A DNA stretch of 42,102 nt. Source: Streptomyces sp. MBT65. Lineage in GTDB: Bacteria; Actinomycetota; Actinomycetes; Streptomycetales; Streptomycetaceae. The notes under the pieces were generated by a model, which saw only the letters and a list, made by a program, of their open reading frames with translations, had not been told where the DNA came from and searched no databases. The stretch is from positions 1 to 42,102 of the forward strand of contig NZ_JAENRY010000037.1 of the NCBI RefSeq assembly GCF_016612545.1, written 5' to 3'. How positions within the stretch are numbered: position 1 is the first letter of the stretch; the number at the start of each line of letters is the position of its first letter. Shown here in pieces: positions 32,660 to 40,605 of this stretch. Position numbers and translations under genes: made by a program.

Positions 32660-33625
32660 TCAGGGCACCAGGACGGTGCGTACGCCCGGGACCTCGGGCG
32701 CGTTCCAGGCGCTCTCGACGTCGGCGAGCGGGACCGCCTTGGCGGTGACCGCGATGCCGCCGCTCTCGATCTCCTCGACCAGGGACGGGAGTTCCTCCAG
32801 GTACGTCCTGGTGGACACGGCGCCCTGTCCGTTGCCCTGGAGCCGGAAGTTGGCCGAGCGCAGTGCCACTGACGGGAGTTCGATGGTGGGGCCCGCCATG
32901 GCGCCGATCTGGATCCAGTTCAGGGCGCGACCGCGGTCGGCGCGGGCCCGCAGCACCGCCATGATCGCGTCACCGGCGGGCCTGCCCCACAAGTAGTCGA
33001 TGACCAGGTCGACTTCGGCGGCCTCCTTGGCCAGCGCGGTCCCGGTGGCGTCGGCGTCGTCGGTGAGCGCGACGGTCGCGTCCGCGCCGATTCCGGGCAG
33101 GGCCGCGAGGCGGGCCCGGTCGCGTCCGGCGCCGACGACCCGCCCGGCGCCGAGCCGCTTGGCGACCTGGACGGCCATCTGTCCGGCGTTGCCGGTGGCG
33201 CCGAGGATCAGCACCGACTGCCCCGCCTCGATCGGGACGCGGCGGCGCAGTGCCACCCAGGACGACATGGCGGGGTTCATCGCGGCGGCGATCCTCACGA
33301 CGTCCGCGCCGTCGGGCAGCGGGATGGCGCGGCGGCTGTCGATGACGGTGCGGGTGGCCATCGGGCCGGTCAGTTCGTCGTCGGCGACGAAGTACACCAG
33401 GCGACCGTCCTCGCGACGGCCGACACCGTCTACGCCGGGCACCAACGGCAGCTTCCCGGTGCTGGTGTAGTGGCTGCCCGACGCGCCGGTGCGGACGCGG
33501 GGGTGCAGGCCCACGGCGAGGACGTCGACCACTTCCTGGTCCTCGCCGGCGGGGGCGGGCAGGTCGAACGGCGCGTAGCGGGGCGGGGCGTCGAACGAGT
33601 GGACCACCGCGGCGTGGATGTCCAT
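32660..33625 (-). CDS. Zinc-type/MDR alcohol dehydrogenase-like oxidoreductase (quinone reductase type)
   Basis: A 321-aa medium-chain dehydrogenase/reductase. The N-terminal GroES-like half has GSHYTSTGKLPLVPGVDGVGRREDG. The nucleotide-binding half has VLILGATGNAGQMAVQVAKRLGAGRVVGAGRD (about 139-170). The Cys and Glu zinc ligands of true alcohol dehydrogenases are missing, as in quinone oxidoreductases. It is the first gene of the minus unit with the flavin hydroxylase and is divergent from the MarR regulator across a dyad-rich 100-nt promoter. It probably reduces quinones or enones with NADPH. Confidence 0.88.
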   Translation of the reverse strand: MDIHAAVVHSFDAPPRYAPFDLPAPAGEDQEVVDVLAVGLHPRVRTGASGSHYTSTGKLPLVPGVDGVGRREDGRLVYFVADDELTGPMATRTVIDSRRAIPLPDGADVVRIAAAMNPAMSSWVALRRRVPIEAGQSVLILGATGNAGQMAVQVAKRLGAGRVVGAGRDRARLAALPGIGADATVALTDDADATGTALAKEAAEVDLVIDYLWGRPAGDAIMAVLRARADRGRALNWIQIGAMAGPTIELPSVALRSANFRLQGNGQGAVSTRTYLEELPSLVEEIESGGIAVTAKAVPLADVESAWNAPEVPGVRTVLVP

Positions 33626-33644
33626 GGCTGTTCTCCTCGGATTT

Positions 33645-33704
33645 GGTACGCGGGGCGTAGGTTTTAGTACGTGACACCAATTAAATTAGTAGGTGCCGCG
33701 TACC
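33645..33704. promoter_or_regulatory. Divergent MarR-controlled promoter with dyads and direct repeats
   Basis: GGTACGCGG (33645-33653) and CCGCGTACC (33696-33704) are perfect inverted arms. Inside them TTAGTACGTG (33664-33673) and TTAGTAGGTG (33686-33695) form direct repeats with a 22-nt period, about two helical turns. An AT-rich core (CACCAATTAAATTAGTAGGTG, split here as CACC...GGTG, 33675-33695) is partly symmetric. It lies between the MDR start (33625) and the marR start (33726), the expected operator position. Confidence 0.6.
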
Positions 33705-33725
33705 TTTGCAAGTAGAATCCGGAAC

Positions 33726-34208
33726 ATGACCTCACCGCGCGACACCGCGCCCCCCGCGACCGAGGACCTCGGCCTGGTCGACGCCCTCGCCCAGCTGTCG
33801 TTCCTGGTGCAGAACGCGCTGGCCGAGATCGCCGGGGAGTACGACCTGTCGCTCACCCAGACGCGGCTGCTCGGGATCCTGCGGGACCGGGAGCCGACGA
33901 TGAACCAACTCGGCCACCACCTCGGCCTCGACAAGTCCTCGATCACGGGCCTCGTCGACCGCGCGCAGCGCCGGGGGCTGGTCACCCGCACGCCCAGCAC
34001 GCTCGACCGCCGCTCGTTCCAGGTGTCGATCACCGACGCCGGCCGACAGCTCGCACAGCAGGTCGCCACTCGGTTCGCCGAGCGGATCGAGAAGTGTGTC
34101 GAGCCGCTCCCCGAGGCCGACCGCACACGGCTGTCACGGCTGGCGACCAGGATCGTGACCACCGACGCCCAGGCCCACGGGGTCGACCTGCGCACGAACC
34201 GGGACTAG
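33726..34208 (+). CDS. MarR-family transcriptional regulator
   Basis: A 160-aa MarR regulator. The winged helix is YDLSLTQTRLLGILRDREPTMNQLGHHLGLDKSSITGLVDRAQRRGLVTRTPSTLDRRSFQVSITDAGRQL (about 41-110), with flanking dimerisation helices. MarR proteins usually repress divergent detoxification genes and are released by phenolics or quinones. The start ATG 33726 lies at the edge of the divergent promoter with the MDR/hydroxylase unit. Its stop overlaps the 3' end of the ECF42 gene on the opposite strand by 4 bp. Confidence 0.92.
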   Translation: MTSPRDTAPPATEDLGLVDALAQLSFLVQNALAEIAGEYDLSLTQTRLLGILRDREPTMNQLGHHLGLDKSSITGLVDRAQRRGLVTRTPSTLDRRSFQVSITDAGRQLAQQVATRFAERIEKCVEPLPEADRTRLSRLATRIVTTDAQAHGVDLRTNRD

Positions 34209-35455
34209 GACAGGGACCTCAACCGCCGTTCCAGGAAGCGTCGTTCCGCGTCGTTCTCCACCAACTCCAGCGCCCGTTCGTACGCGGCGGCCGCCTCCGC
34301 CGTACGGCCGCCGCGGCGCAGCAGATCCGCGCGGGTCGCGGGCAGCAGGTGGTAGTCGGCCAGTTCGCCCGACCGCTCCAGTCCGGCCACCAACTCCAGC
34401 CCCGCGTCCGGGTGTTGGGCCATGCCCACGGCGACCGCCCGGTTCAGGCGCACCACCGCGGAGGGCACGAAGCGCTCCAACTCGCCGTACAGGGCGGCGA
34501 TATCGGCCCAGTCGGTGTCCTCGGCGGTGGGGGCGGTGGTGTGGCAGGCGGCGATGGCGGCCTGGATCTGGTACGGCCCGGGGCGGCCCCGGCGGAGCGT
34601 GTTCTCCAGGAGGGCGGCGCCTTCGTCGATCTCGGCCCGGTCCCATGCCGTACGGTCCTGGTCCTCCAGGGTCACCAGCTCGCCCGCCGCGTCCACGCGG
34701 GTGCGGCGGCGGGCGTCGTGCAGCAGCAACAGGGCGAGCAGGCCCAGCACTTCGGGCTCGTCCGGCATGAGATGTGCCAGGACGCGGGCCAGCCGGATCG
34801 CCTCCGCGCACAGGTTCGTTCGCACCAACTCGGCGCCGGACGTGGCCGCGTAGCCCTCGTTGAAGAGGAGGTACACCACCCCGAACACGCCCGTCGTCCG
34901 CTCGGGCAGCAGATGCGCGGGCGGTACCCGGTACGGGATACCGGCGTTGCGGATCTTCCTCTTGGCGCGCACGAGGCGTTGCGCCATGGTCGCCTCGGGG
35001 ACGAGGAAGGCACGGGCGATCTCGGGAGTGGTCAGTCCCGCGAGCGTGCGCAGGGTCAGCGCGACCCGGGCCTCGATGGGCAGCGCGGGATGGCAGCAGG
35101 TGAAGAGCAGCCGCAGCCGGTCGTCCTCGACGCCGCTGTCGTCACCGTCGTACTCCGGGTCGTACGGTCCCTCGTCCCGCCCCAGCACCGCGACCTCCCG
35201 CAGTTTCGCCGCTCCGACCGCCTCCCGGCGCAGGACGTCGAGGGCGCGGTTGCGGGCGGTCGTGGTCAGCCAGGCGCCGGGGCGGCGCGGGACTCCGTCG
35301 CGCCGCCACCGGTCGAGTGCCTGGGCGAAGGCGTCCTGCGCGCACTCCTCCGCGAGGTCCCAGTCGCCGGTCACCCGGATCAGGGTGGCGACGACCTGGC
35401 CCCACTCCTCGCGGAAGGCGGCGGCGACCGCCGCCTCGACGTCCGGCACGCTCAC
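34205..35455 (-). CDS. ECF42-group RNA polymerase sigma factor (second copy)
   Basis: A 416-aa ECF sigma factor with the same architecture as the one at 8965. Region 2 is EWGQVVATLIRVTGDWDLAEECAQDAFAQALDRWRRDGVP with GAWLTTTARNRALDVLRRE. Region 4 is TTPEIARAFLVPEATMAQRLVRAKRKIRNAG. The long C-terminal extension contains VVYLLFNEGYAAT. GTG 35455 overlaps the stop of the preceding DGPF gene (GTGA), so translation is coupled. A promoter with TGTCGA-N17-CGTC precedes the operon. The two ECF42 proteins differ substantially but may share promoters. Confidence 0.94.
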   Translation of the reverse strand: MSVPDVEAAVAAAFREEWGQVVATLIRVTGDWDLAEECAQDAFAQALDRWRRDGVPRRPGAWLTTTARNRALDVLRREAVGAAKLREVAVLGRDEGPYDPEYDGDDSGVEDDRLRLLFTCCHPALPIEARVALTLRTLAGLTTPEIARAFLVPEATMAQRLVRAKRKIRNAGIPYRVPPAHLLPERTTGVFGVVYLLFNEGYAATSGAELVRTNLCAEAIRLARVLAHLMPDEPEVLGLLALLLLHDARRRTRVDAAGELVTLEDQDRTAWDRAEIDEGAALLENTLRRGRPGPYQIQAAIAACHTTAPTAEDTDWADIAALYGELERFVPSAVVRLNRAVAVGMAQHPDAGLELVAGLERSGELADYHLLPATRADLLRRGGRTAEAAAAYERALELVENDAERRFLERRLRSLS

Positions 35456-35793
35456 TCCCAGACCGGCCGCACCTCGACCGAACCGCCGGCCAGCGCGGCG
35501 GGGTGCCGGGAGGCGAGCGAGATCGCCTCGTCCAGATCCGCGACCTCGATGATGTCGATGCCTGCGACGTACTCCTTGGACTCGACGAACGGCCCGTCGC
35601 TGAGCAGGACTTCATCGCCCTGCACGCGGACGGTGGTGGCGTCCGTGGACGGCCGTAGGCGTGCTCCGCCGCGCATCAGGTCGCGGCCGCGGACCTCGTC
35701 GATGTAGGAGGTGAAGCGGGGGTCGTCGGCGATCTCGGCGGGGCTGAGTTCCTCGCCGTCCACGGGGGTGCAGATGAGCAGGGCGTACTTCAT
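35452..35793 (-). CDS. DGPF-domain (YCII-related) protein
   Basis: A 113-aa YCII-related protein: MKYALLICTPVDGEELS opens it, and LLSDGPFVESKEYVAGIDIIEVADLDEAISLASRHPAA contains the DGPF motif. It is the middle gene of the ECF42 operon. The start ATG 35793 is 2 nt after the stop of the DGPF/NTF2 protein, and the stop overlaps the sigma-factor GTG. The frame is open upstream to 36558 only because of base composition. Its function is unsettled, as for the family. Confidence 0.93.
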   Translation of the reverse strand: MKYALLICTPVDGEELSPAEIADDPRFTSYIDEVRGRDLMRGGARLRPSTDATTVRVQGDEVLLSDGPFVESKEYVAGIDIIEVADLDEAISLASRHPAALAGGSVEVRPVWE

Positions 35794-35795
35794 GG

Positions 35796-36434
35796 CTACT
35801 CCCCGGCCTTCTCGGTGGCGGGTGAGACGTGCTCGTGGATGACCTGCCAGCGCAGGCCGGTGTTGCGGTAGCCGGTGGTCACGCGCAGGACGTCGTCCAG
35901 CGGTCGGCCGTCGGCGCGGGTGCCGTGCAGCCGGACGAGGGCGATCCCGAAGGCGATGGACTCGTCGACGTGGACGCGGGACTCCAGCACCTCGCGGGTC
36001 AGGGGCCCGGTCACACTCCCGAGGACCTCCTCCACGGCCTTGCGGAAGTCCGCGGTACCGGGCCGCTCGGCATCGAGTGCCCGGATCTCCGTCTCGCTGT
36101 CCTCCTCGCCGTCCATCGGCCAGAAGGGGCGCACCTCCATGGCGCCGATGGTGGCCACAGGGTGCTTGGCGGCGGCCTCGACCGCCTCCTCCAGGGTGTC
36201 GCACTCCAGGATGTCGAATCCGGCGACGTACTCCTTGGTCTCCGCGAACGGCCCGTCGGTGCGCAGCACCTCCCCGCCGCGCACCCGCACGGTGACAGCC
36301 TCCGTGGGCAGCGCGAGCCGGTGCCCGTGCAGCCGTACGTCGCGGTCGCCGAGTTCCTCCACCCAGGGTTCTACGGGTGCCATCCCGGAGGCGTCGGCGG
36401 TGTCGTCGCCACACACGAGCAGCATGTATTTCAT
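35796..36434 (-). CDS. DGPF-domain protein fused to an NTF2/SnoaL-like domain
   Basis: A 212-aa fusion. The N-terminal DGPF domain (1-105) has LRTDGPFAETKEYVAGFDILECDTLEEAVEAAAKHP. After a linker (PFWPMDGEEDSETEIRALDAERPGT), residues about 125-205 look like an NTF2/SnoaL-type domain (AFGIALVRLHGTRADGRPLDDVLRVTTGYRNTGLRWQVIHEHVS). It is the first gene of the ECF42 operon and probably works with the sigma factor. The ATG 36434 is preceded by AGGAGGATCC on the minus strand. Confidence 0.88.
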   Translation of the reverse strand: MKYMLLVCGDDTADASGMAPVEPWVEELGDRDVRLHGHRLALPTEAVTVRVRGGEVLRTDGPFAETKEYVAGFDILECDTLEEAVEAAAKHPVATIGAMEVRPFWPMDGEEDSETEIRALDAERPGTADFRKAVEEVLGSVTGPLTREVLESRVHVDESIAFGIALVRLHGTRADGRPLDDVLRVTTGYRNTGLRWQVIHEHVSPATEKAGE

Positions 36435-36472
36435 GGATCCTCCTGGTCCTCATGAGCTTCCTACACCCCACC

Positions 36473-36499
36473 GACGAACGCACCCGAGCCGGATCGACA
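36473..36499 (-). promoter_or_regulatory. Candidate ECF42-dependent promoter (second operon)
   Basis: On the minus strand TGTCGA (36499-36494) and CGTC (36476-36473) are 17 nt apart, ending 38 nt before the ATG at 36434. This is the same motif pair and spacing as at 8470-8496. The spacers are otherwise different, so the match is not a local duplication. Confidence 0.75.
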
Positions 36500-36544
36500 C
36501 CCCCGTCGGAAAACTTCTTCGGGACTCCTTCGGGAGAACGCGAA

Positions 36545-36572
36545 GAGGCCGGGGCCACCAGGCCCCGGCCTC
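36545..36572. terminator. Strong hairpin terminator of the SDR-VOC-MFS operon
   Basis: GAGGCCGGGGCC (36545-36556), loop ACCA, GGCCCCGGCCTC (36561-36572): a perfect 12-bp stem with a tetraloop. It begins 16 nt past the exporter stop (TAG, 36589) on the minus strand. It separates that operon from the ECF42 promoter. Confidence 0.85.
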
Positions 36573-36588
36573 CTCCACGACGTACCCG

Positions 36589-38121
36589 CTAAGCGGTCGC
36601 CGCCTGCACCGACGGCTCCCCCGCGCCCACGGTGGCGCGCTCGGTGTTCTTGCGCACCAGCAGCAGGGTGACCACCGCGCCCAGCAGCGAGGCGCAGCCG
36701 CAGATCACCACGCCGAGGGCCATGCCGTGGCCGAGGGCGGTCTGCGCGGCGGCCTTGGCCGAGGCGCTGCCCGCGTTGACGACGGCGAGCGGTCCGGCCG
36801 CCTTCTCCATGCCCGCGTCGGCCCCGCTGAGCTTGCCGACGAGGGCGGAGGACGCCGCGCTCATCGCGATGGTGCTGATGACGGCCGGTCCGAGGCCCTG
36901 CCCGAACTCGCGGACCAGGCTGGTCGCGCCGCTGGCCATGCCGGTCATGTTGATCGGTACGGCGTTCACGGCGGCGGAGGTCAGCGAGGACACCACGCAG
37001 ATGAAGCCGACGCCGAGGAGCAGCACCGGGCCGATGAAAGCCGCGAGGGAGGTGGTGGTGATGGGCAGGGCGGCGATCCAGAACTGTCCGGCGGCCATGG
37101 GCAGCAGGCCGCCCATCAGGAGCCAGCGGGCGTCGATCCTCGTGAGCATCCGGCTGAGCACCGGTGCCAGCAGCAGCGGGATCAACTGGAGGATCACGAA
37201 GGGCATTCCGGCCCGCAGCGGGCTCAGGTGCATCACGGCGCCGAGGCGGATCGAGACGCAGTAGGCGGTGCCGATGAAGCCGAACATGCCGGCCAGCGCG
37301 ACGACGGCCGCCGCCGCGAAGGAGGGGATCCTCAGCAGGCCGAGGTTGAACATCGGGGAGGCCGCGCGGGTCTCCGCGACGACGAACCCGACGAGTGCGA
37401 CGGCCGCCAGGGTCAGCGAGCCCACGATCGCCGCGCTGCCCCAGCCGCGGTCGCCGCCCTCGATGACGCCCCAGAGCAGGGCGGTCAGGCCGATGGCGAT
37501 GGTGATCTGTCCCGGCCAGTCCAGCGCACGGCCCTCGGGCGCTTTGGAGTCGGTGACGAGCTTCCAGGAGGTGACCGCGACGATCAGACCGAGGACGACC
37601 GGCGGCACGAACGCCCAGCGGAAATCGGCGACGGTGGCGAGGACCCCGGAGGACAGCGGGCCGAGCGCGGAGGCGAGGGAGATCGACAGCGCCCAGGTGG
37701 AGACGGCTTTCGCCCGATCCTTGCCGTCGGGTGTGGCCGCCGCGATGACCGCGAGGGAGCTGGGGAACAGCGCGGCGGCGCCAATGCCGGCCAGGGCCTG
37801 CCCGGTCCACATCATGGTGATGTTCTGCGAGGCGGCGTTGAGGAGTTCACCGAGCGCCAGCACGAGCCCGCCGAGCACCAACAGCCGCTTGCGGCCGAAG
37901 AGATCGCCCACCACACCGAAATTCAGTTCCAGAATCGCGGTGGGGAGAATGAAGGCCGAGGTGACCCAGGCGACTTGGGAACCCGATGCTCCGAATGCGG
38001 CCTGAATTTCTCCGTTGATGGGCGAGGGAACGGTAATGCACAACTGTGCCGCCGCGACCGCGAGACAGCACGCTATGAGCGTTCCGGGGTCCAGTCTTTT
38101 CAAGGAGGTCGAATCCGTCAT
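36589..38121 (-). CDS. MFS exporter, DHA2-like, 14 TM
   Basis: A 510-aa membrane transporter with about 14 hydrophobic segments. TM1 is GTLIACCLAVAAAQLCITVPSPINGEIQAAF, the loop motif is VVGDLFGRKRLLVLGG, and later helices are rich in Gly and Ala (GALGP-like SLASALGPLSSGVLAT). At the TM1 end, where DHA2 members usually have LDxTIVNVALP, this protein has ITVPSPINGEIQ, so it belongs to a divergent branch. I prefer ATG 38121, which has GAGGG upstream, over the GTG at 38136 that overlaps the VOC stop. It is the last gene in the SDR-VOC-MFS operon; the substrate is unknown. Confidence 0.9.
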   Translation of the reverse strand: MTDSTSLKRLDPGTLIACCLAVAAAQLCITVPSPINGEIQAAFGASGSQVAWVTSAFILPTAILELNFGVVGDLFGRKRLLVLGGLVLALGELLNAASQNITMMWTGQALAGIGAAALFPSSLAVIAAATPDGKDRAKAVSTWALSISLASALGPLSSGVLATVADFRWAFVPPVVLGLIVAVTSWKLVTDSKAPEGRALDWPGQITIAIGLTALLWGVIEGGDRGWGSAAIVGSLTLAAVALVGFVVAETRAASPMFNLGLLRIPSFAAAAVVALAGMFGFIGTAYCVSIRLGAVMHLSPLRAGMPFVILQLIPLLLAPVLSRMLTRIDARWLLMGGLLPMAAGQFWIAALPITTTSLAAFIGPVLLLGVGFICVVSSLTSAAVNAVPINMTGMASGATSLVREFGQGLGPAVISTIAMSAASSALVGKLSGADAGMEKAAGPLAVVNAGSASAKAAAQTALGHGMALGVVICGCASLLGAVVTLLLVRKNTERATVGAGEPSVQAATA

Positions 38122-38132
38122 CGTGCGTGCCC

Positions 38133-38546
38133 TCACTCTGCGTTTTTCTCTATGAGTTCGATGAGATTTCCCTCGGGGTCACTGACCCAGGCCATGCGCA
38201 CTCCGGGTTCGGGGGACGGCCCGGGTGCCATGACCTCGCCCGCTCCATGGGAGACCAACGCGCCGTGGACGGGGTCGAGTTCGGGGGTGGTGACCGCGAA
38301 GTGCCCGTATCCCTCGGTGAGTACGGCGGTCATCGGGTCCGGCGCGCGCGGGCCGGGGACGGAACCGGGCCTGGCGAGCAACTCGATGCGCCAGCCCCGC
38401 GGATGCTCCAGTACGACACCTCGCAGACCGGGCCCTTCGAGGTGGAACTCGAAGACGGTCTTGAGCCCGAACGCGCCCTGGTACCAAGCGACTTGGGCCG
38501 CCAGATCGCTTACGTTGACGCCCACGTGGTCGAGTCGGACGGTCAC
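38133..38546 (-). CDS. VOC/glyoxalase-fold protein
   Basis: A 137-aa single-domain VOC protein: VRLDHVGVNVSDLAAQVAWYQGAFGL opens, and MAWVSDPEGNLIELIEKN closes with the C-terminal metal-site Glu. Single-domain members dimerise to make a metal site (glyoxalase, methylmalonyl-CoA epimerase, fosfomycin or bleomycin resistance and others). GTG 38546 is 3 nt after the SDR stop, and the end overlaps the alternative start of the exporter. Next to an exporter, a drug-binding role is possible but not shown. Confidence 0.88.
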   Translation of the reverse strand: MTVRLDHVGVNVSDLAAQVAWYQGAFGLKTVFEFHLEGPGLRGVVLEHPRGWRIELLARPGSVPGPRAPDPMTAVLTEGYGHFAVTTPELDPVHGALVSHGAGEVMAPGPSPEPGVRMAWVSDPEGNLIELIEKNAE

Positions 38547-38549
38547 GGC

Positions 38550-39320
38550 TCAGCCCGCCATCGCGCTGTCGCCGCCGTCGACCATGAGGTTGGCGCCGTT
38601 GACGAAGGCCGCCTCGTCGGAGCAGAGGAAGGCGGCGGCTCGCGCGATGTCCTCGGGCCGCCCCACCCGCCCGACCGGGATGCGCGCCTCCAACTGGGCC
38701 TTGGGGCCGTCCGGATCGTCGAGGAAGGGCGCGGTGGCGGAGGTGCGGGTCATGCCCGGGGCGATGGTGTTGACGCGGATGCGGTGCGGGGCGCCCGCCG
38801 CGCACAGGTGCAGGCTCATCGCCAACACCCCGCCCTTGGCGGCCCCGTGGGGCACCATCGGCATGAACGGCGCCCCGCGCACGGCGGCCACGGAGGCGAC
38901 GTTGAGCACGGCCCCGCCACCCCGCGCGATCAGGTGCGGCCAGGCGGCCTGGGTGCAGAAGTAGGGGATGTCCAGCTCGTTCCTGATGGTGAAGTACCAG
39001 TCCTCGGCGGGCATCGTCTCGAACGGGCCGTTCCGCAGCGCGGAGGCGTTGTTGTACAGGATGTCGATCCCGCCGAAGGACGCGATCCCGGCCTCGATCC
39101 ACTCCCGGGCGCCGTCCTGGGTGGACAGATCCACTGGGGCGAGTGACCGCATGATTCCGCCGGCCTTCTCGACGAGTTCCACGGTCTCGGCCGCACTGTC
39201 CTCGTCGATGTCGCAGCCGAAGACCTCGGCGCCTTCCGCCGCGAATACCAGCGCCGCGGCCCGCCCTATTCCTGCCCCCGTCCCACTGATGAAAGCGATT
39301 TTCCCGGCCAGTCGACCCAT
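38550..39320 (-). CDS. SDR-family protein with catalytic Tyr replaced by His
   Basis: A 256-aa SDR. It has the cofactor motif SGTGAGIGRAAA (12-23), NNAS in place of NNAG, Ser143 in NVASVAAV, and VNTIAPGMTRT. The YxxxK motif reads HGAAK (His158, Lys162); the codon is CAC, one base from TAC. The ordinary end GANLMVDGGDSAMAG is intact and there is no frameshift. It is the first gene of an operon with a VOC protein and an exporter, and diverges from the methyltransferase at 39488. Either it has lost redox activity or uses another residue. Confidence 0.9.
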   Translation of the reverse strand: MGRLAGKIAFISGTGAGIGRAAALVFAAEGAEVFGCDIDEDSAAETVELVEKAGGIMRSLAPVDLSTQDGAREWIEAGIASFGGIDILYNNASALRNGPFETMPAEDWYFTIRNELDIPYFCTQAAWPHLIARGGGAVLNVASVAAVRGAPFMPMVPHGAAKGGVLAMSLHLCAAGAPHRIRVNTIAPGMTRTSATAPFLDDPDGPKAQLEARIPVGRVGRPEDIARAAAFLCSDEAAFVNGANLMVDGGDSAMAG

Positions 39321-39487
39321 GATTGCCAAGTCCCTTGTCCCGTGCCGCCGTGGTGCGGTGGTGGCAGCGTAGGTACGGCCATTGACGAGAACAAGAAATG
39401 GGTCAGCGAAGGGCCATCGGGGGTTCGTATGGCTGGTATGAGGCGGGAAGCCGGGAACTCCGCACGGCTTCACGGCAGGATGTCCCC

Positions 39488-40315
39488 ATGAGCACCGACG
39501 ACCAGGCCCGGCTGATGCGCGCCAACCAGGCGAACTGGGACGCCCGCACCCCCGTCCACGTCGCCAGCCGGTTCTACGGCCTCGACGGCGACCCGGACCC
39601 GGCCCGCTGGTTCGCCTCCTTCGAGTGGGACGACCTCGGCGACCTGGCCGGCCGGGACGTACTGCACCTCCAGTGCCATCTGGGCACCGAAACCCTCGCG
39701 TTCGCACAGCGCGGGGCCCGCGCCACGGGCCTCGACTTCTCCGCGGCGTCCGTGACGGCCGCGACCGGCATCGCGGCGAAGGCGAGCCTGGACGTCGACT
39801 ACGTACAGGCGAATGTGTACGACGCCGTGGAGGCCCTGGGGCAACGGCAGTTCGACATCGTGTACACCGGCAAGGGCGCCCTGTGCTATCTGCCCGATCT
39901 ACCGCGCTGGGCCGATGTGGTCGCCCAACTCCTGCGCCCGGGCGGCCTGTCGTACATCGTCGAGTTCCACCCCCTGCTCAACTCCCTCGGCCCGAAGCCG
40001 AGTCCGGGTGAGGGACCCGAACTGCTGCTGCGCCACGACTACCTGGGCGGCGGTGGTCCGGTGCACCGGGACGCGACGTTCACGTACACCGACGGTCCGG
40101 CCGTGGCGGACGCGACCGACAGTTACGAGTGGATGCACGGAATAGACGAGGTCATCAACGCGTTGACGACAGCAGGACTGAACATCCGGCGCCTTCGCGA
40201 GAGCGACGAACTGCCGTGGCCGCGCTGGCCGCAGATGGTCCGGACCCCGACCGGCTGGTGGCGCCTGCCAGAGCCGCGGATCCCCCTCCTGTACGGCCTC
40301 CTGGCGACCTGCTGA
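39488..40315 (+). CDS. Class I SAM-dependent methyltransferase
   Basis: A 275-aa methyltransferase. Motif I is VLHLQCHLGTETL (58-70), a variant in which the usual GxGxG reads QCHLGTE, a form common in the actinobacterial group. ATGLDFSAASVTAATGIA follows and FDIVYTGKGALCYLPDLPRWADVVAQLLRPGG is motif IV. The C-terminal part is rich in Trp and Pro (PWPRWPQMVRTPTGWWRLPEP). ATG 39488 lies after AGGATGTCCCC. It stands in the opposite orientation to the SDR operon; the acceptor is unknown. Confidence 0.88.
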   Translation: MSTDDQARLMRANQANWDARTPVHVASRFYGLDGDPDPARWFASFEWDDLGDLAGRDVLHLQCHLGTETLAFAQRGARATGLDFSAASVTAATGIAAKASLDVDYVQANVYDAVEALGQRQFDIVYTGKGALCYLPDLPRWADVVAQLLRPGGLSYIVEFHPLLNSLGPKPSPGEGPELLLRHDYLGGGGPVHRDATFTYTDGPAVADATDSYEWMHGIDEVINALTTAGLNIRRLRESDELPWPRWPQMVRTPTGWWRLPEPRIPLLYGLLATC

Positions 40316-40335
40316 GGCGCACCTCACACCCAGAG

Positions 40336-40360
40336 CCGCACCGGGTGTGCTACGGTGCGG
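40336..40360. terminator. Hairpin after the methyltransferase
   Basis: CCGCACCG (40336-40343), a 9-nt loop, and CGGTGCGG (40353-40360) form a perfect 8-bp stem, 20 nt after the methyltransferase stop. It probably ends that transcript and marks the left edge of the rho leader. Confidence 0.6.
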
Positions 40361-40605
40361 TCAGCACTTGTGTACGCCCCGTTCTGGGCGCCGGTGCCAG
40401 ATCCACTTCACTTCCGCCGCGCAGCCCGTCGATCTCCGACCGGCACACCGGCTTTCTCCACACCATCTCGTGACCGGCGGCTTGTCGCCGCACCCGAGGT
40501 GATGTTTCCCGCCGCCCCGAGGAGCGCCCATGCGCCCTCCCTCTGCGGCTCCTCCCCCTTCCTTCCGCATGACACATGCACCCGTCCTTGAAAGGACCAC
40601 CCATC
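40361..40605 (+). promoter_or_regulatory. C-rich leader of the second rho gene
   Basis: The gap before the Rho gene holds no other well-supported gene. From about 40530 to 40590 the sequence is strongly C-rich and G-poor (roughly three C per G), the composition of Rho utilisation sites. GAGGAG (40514-40519) precedes an ATG at 40530 that would begin MRPPSAAPPPSF, a proline-rich stretch, in a frame that overlaps the rho start. Rho genes are known to be autoregulated through such leaders. Whether this one is functional is inference. Confidence 0.4.
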
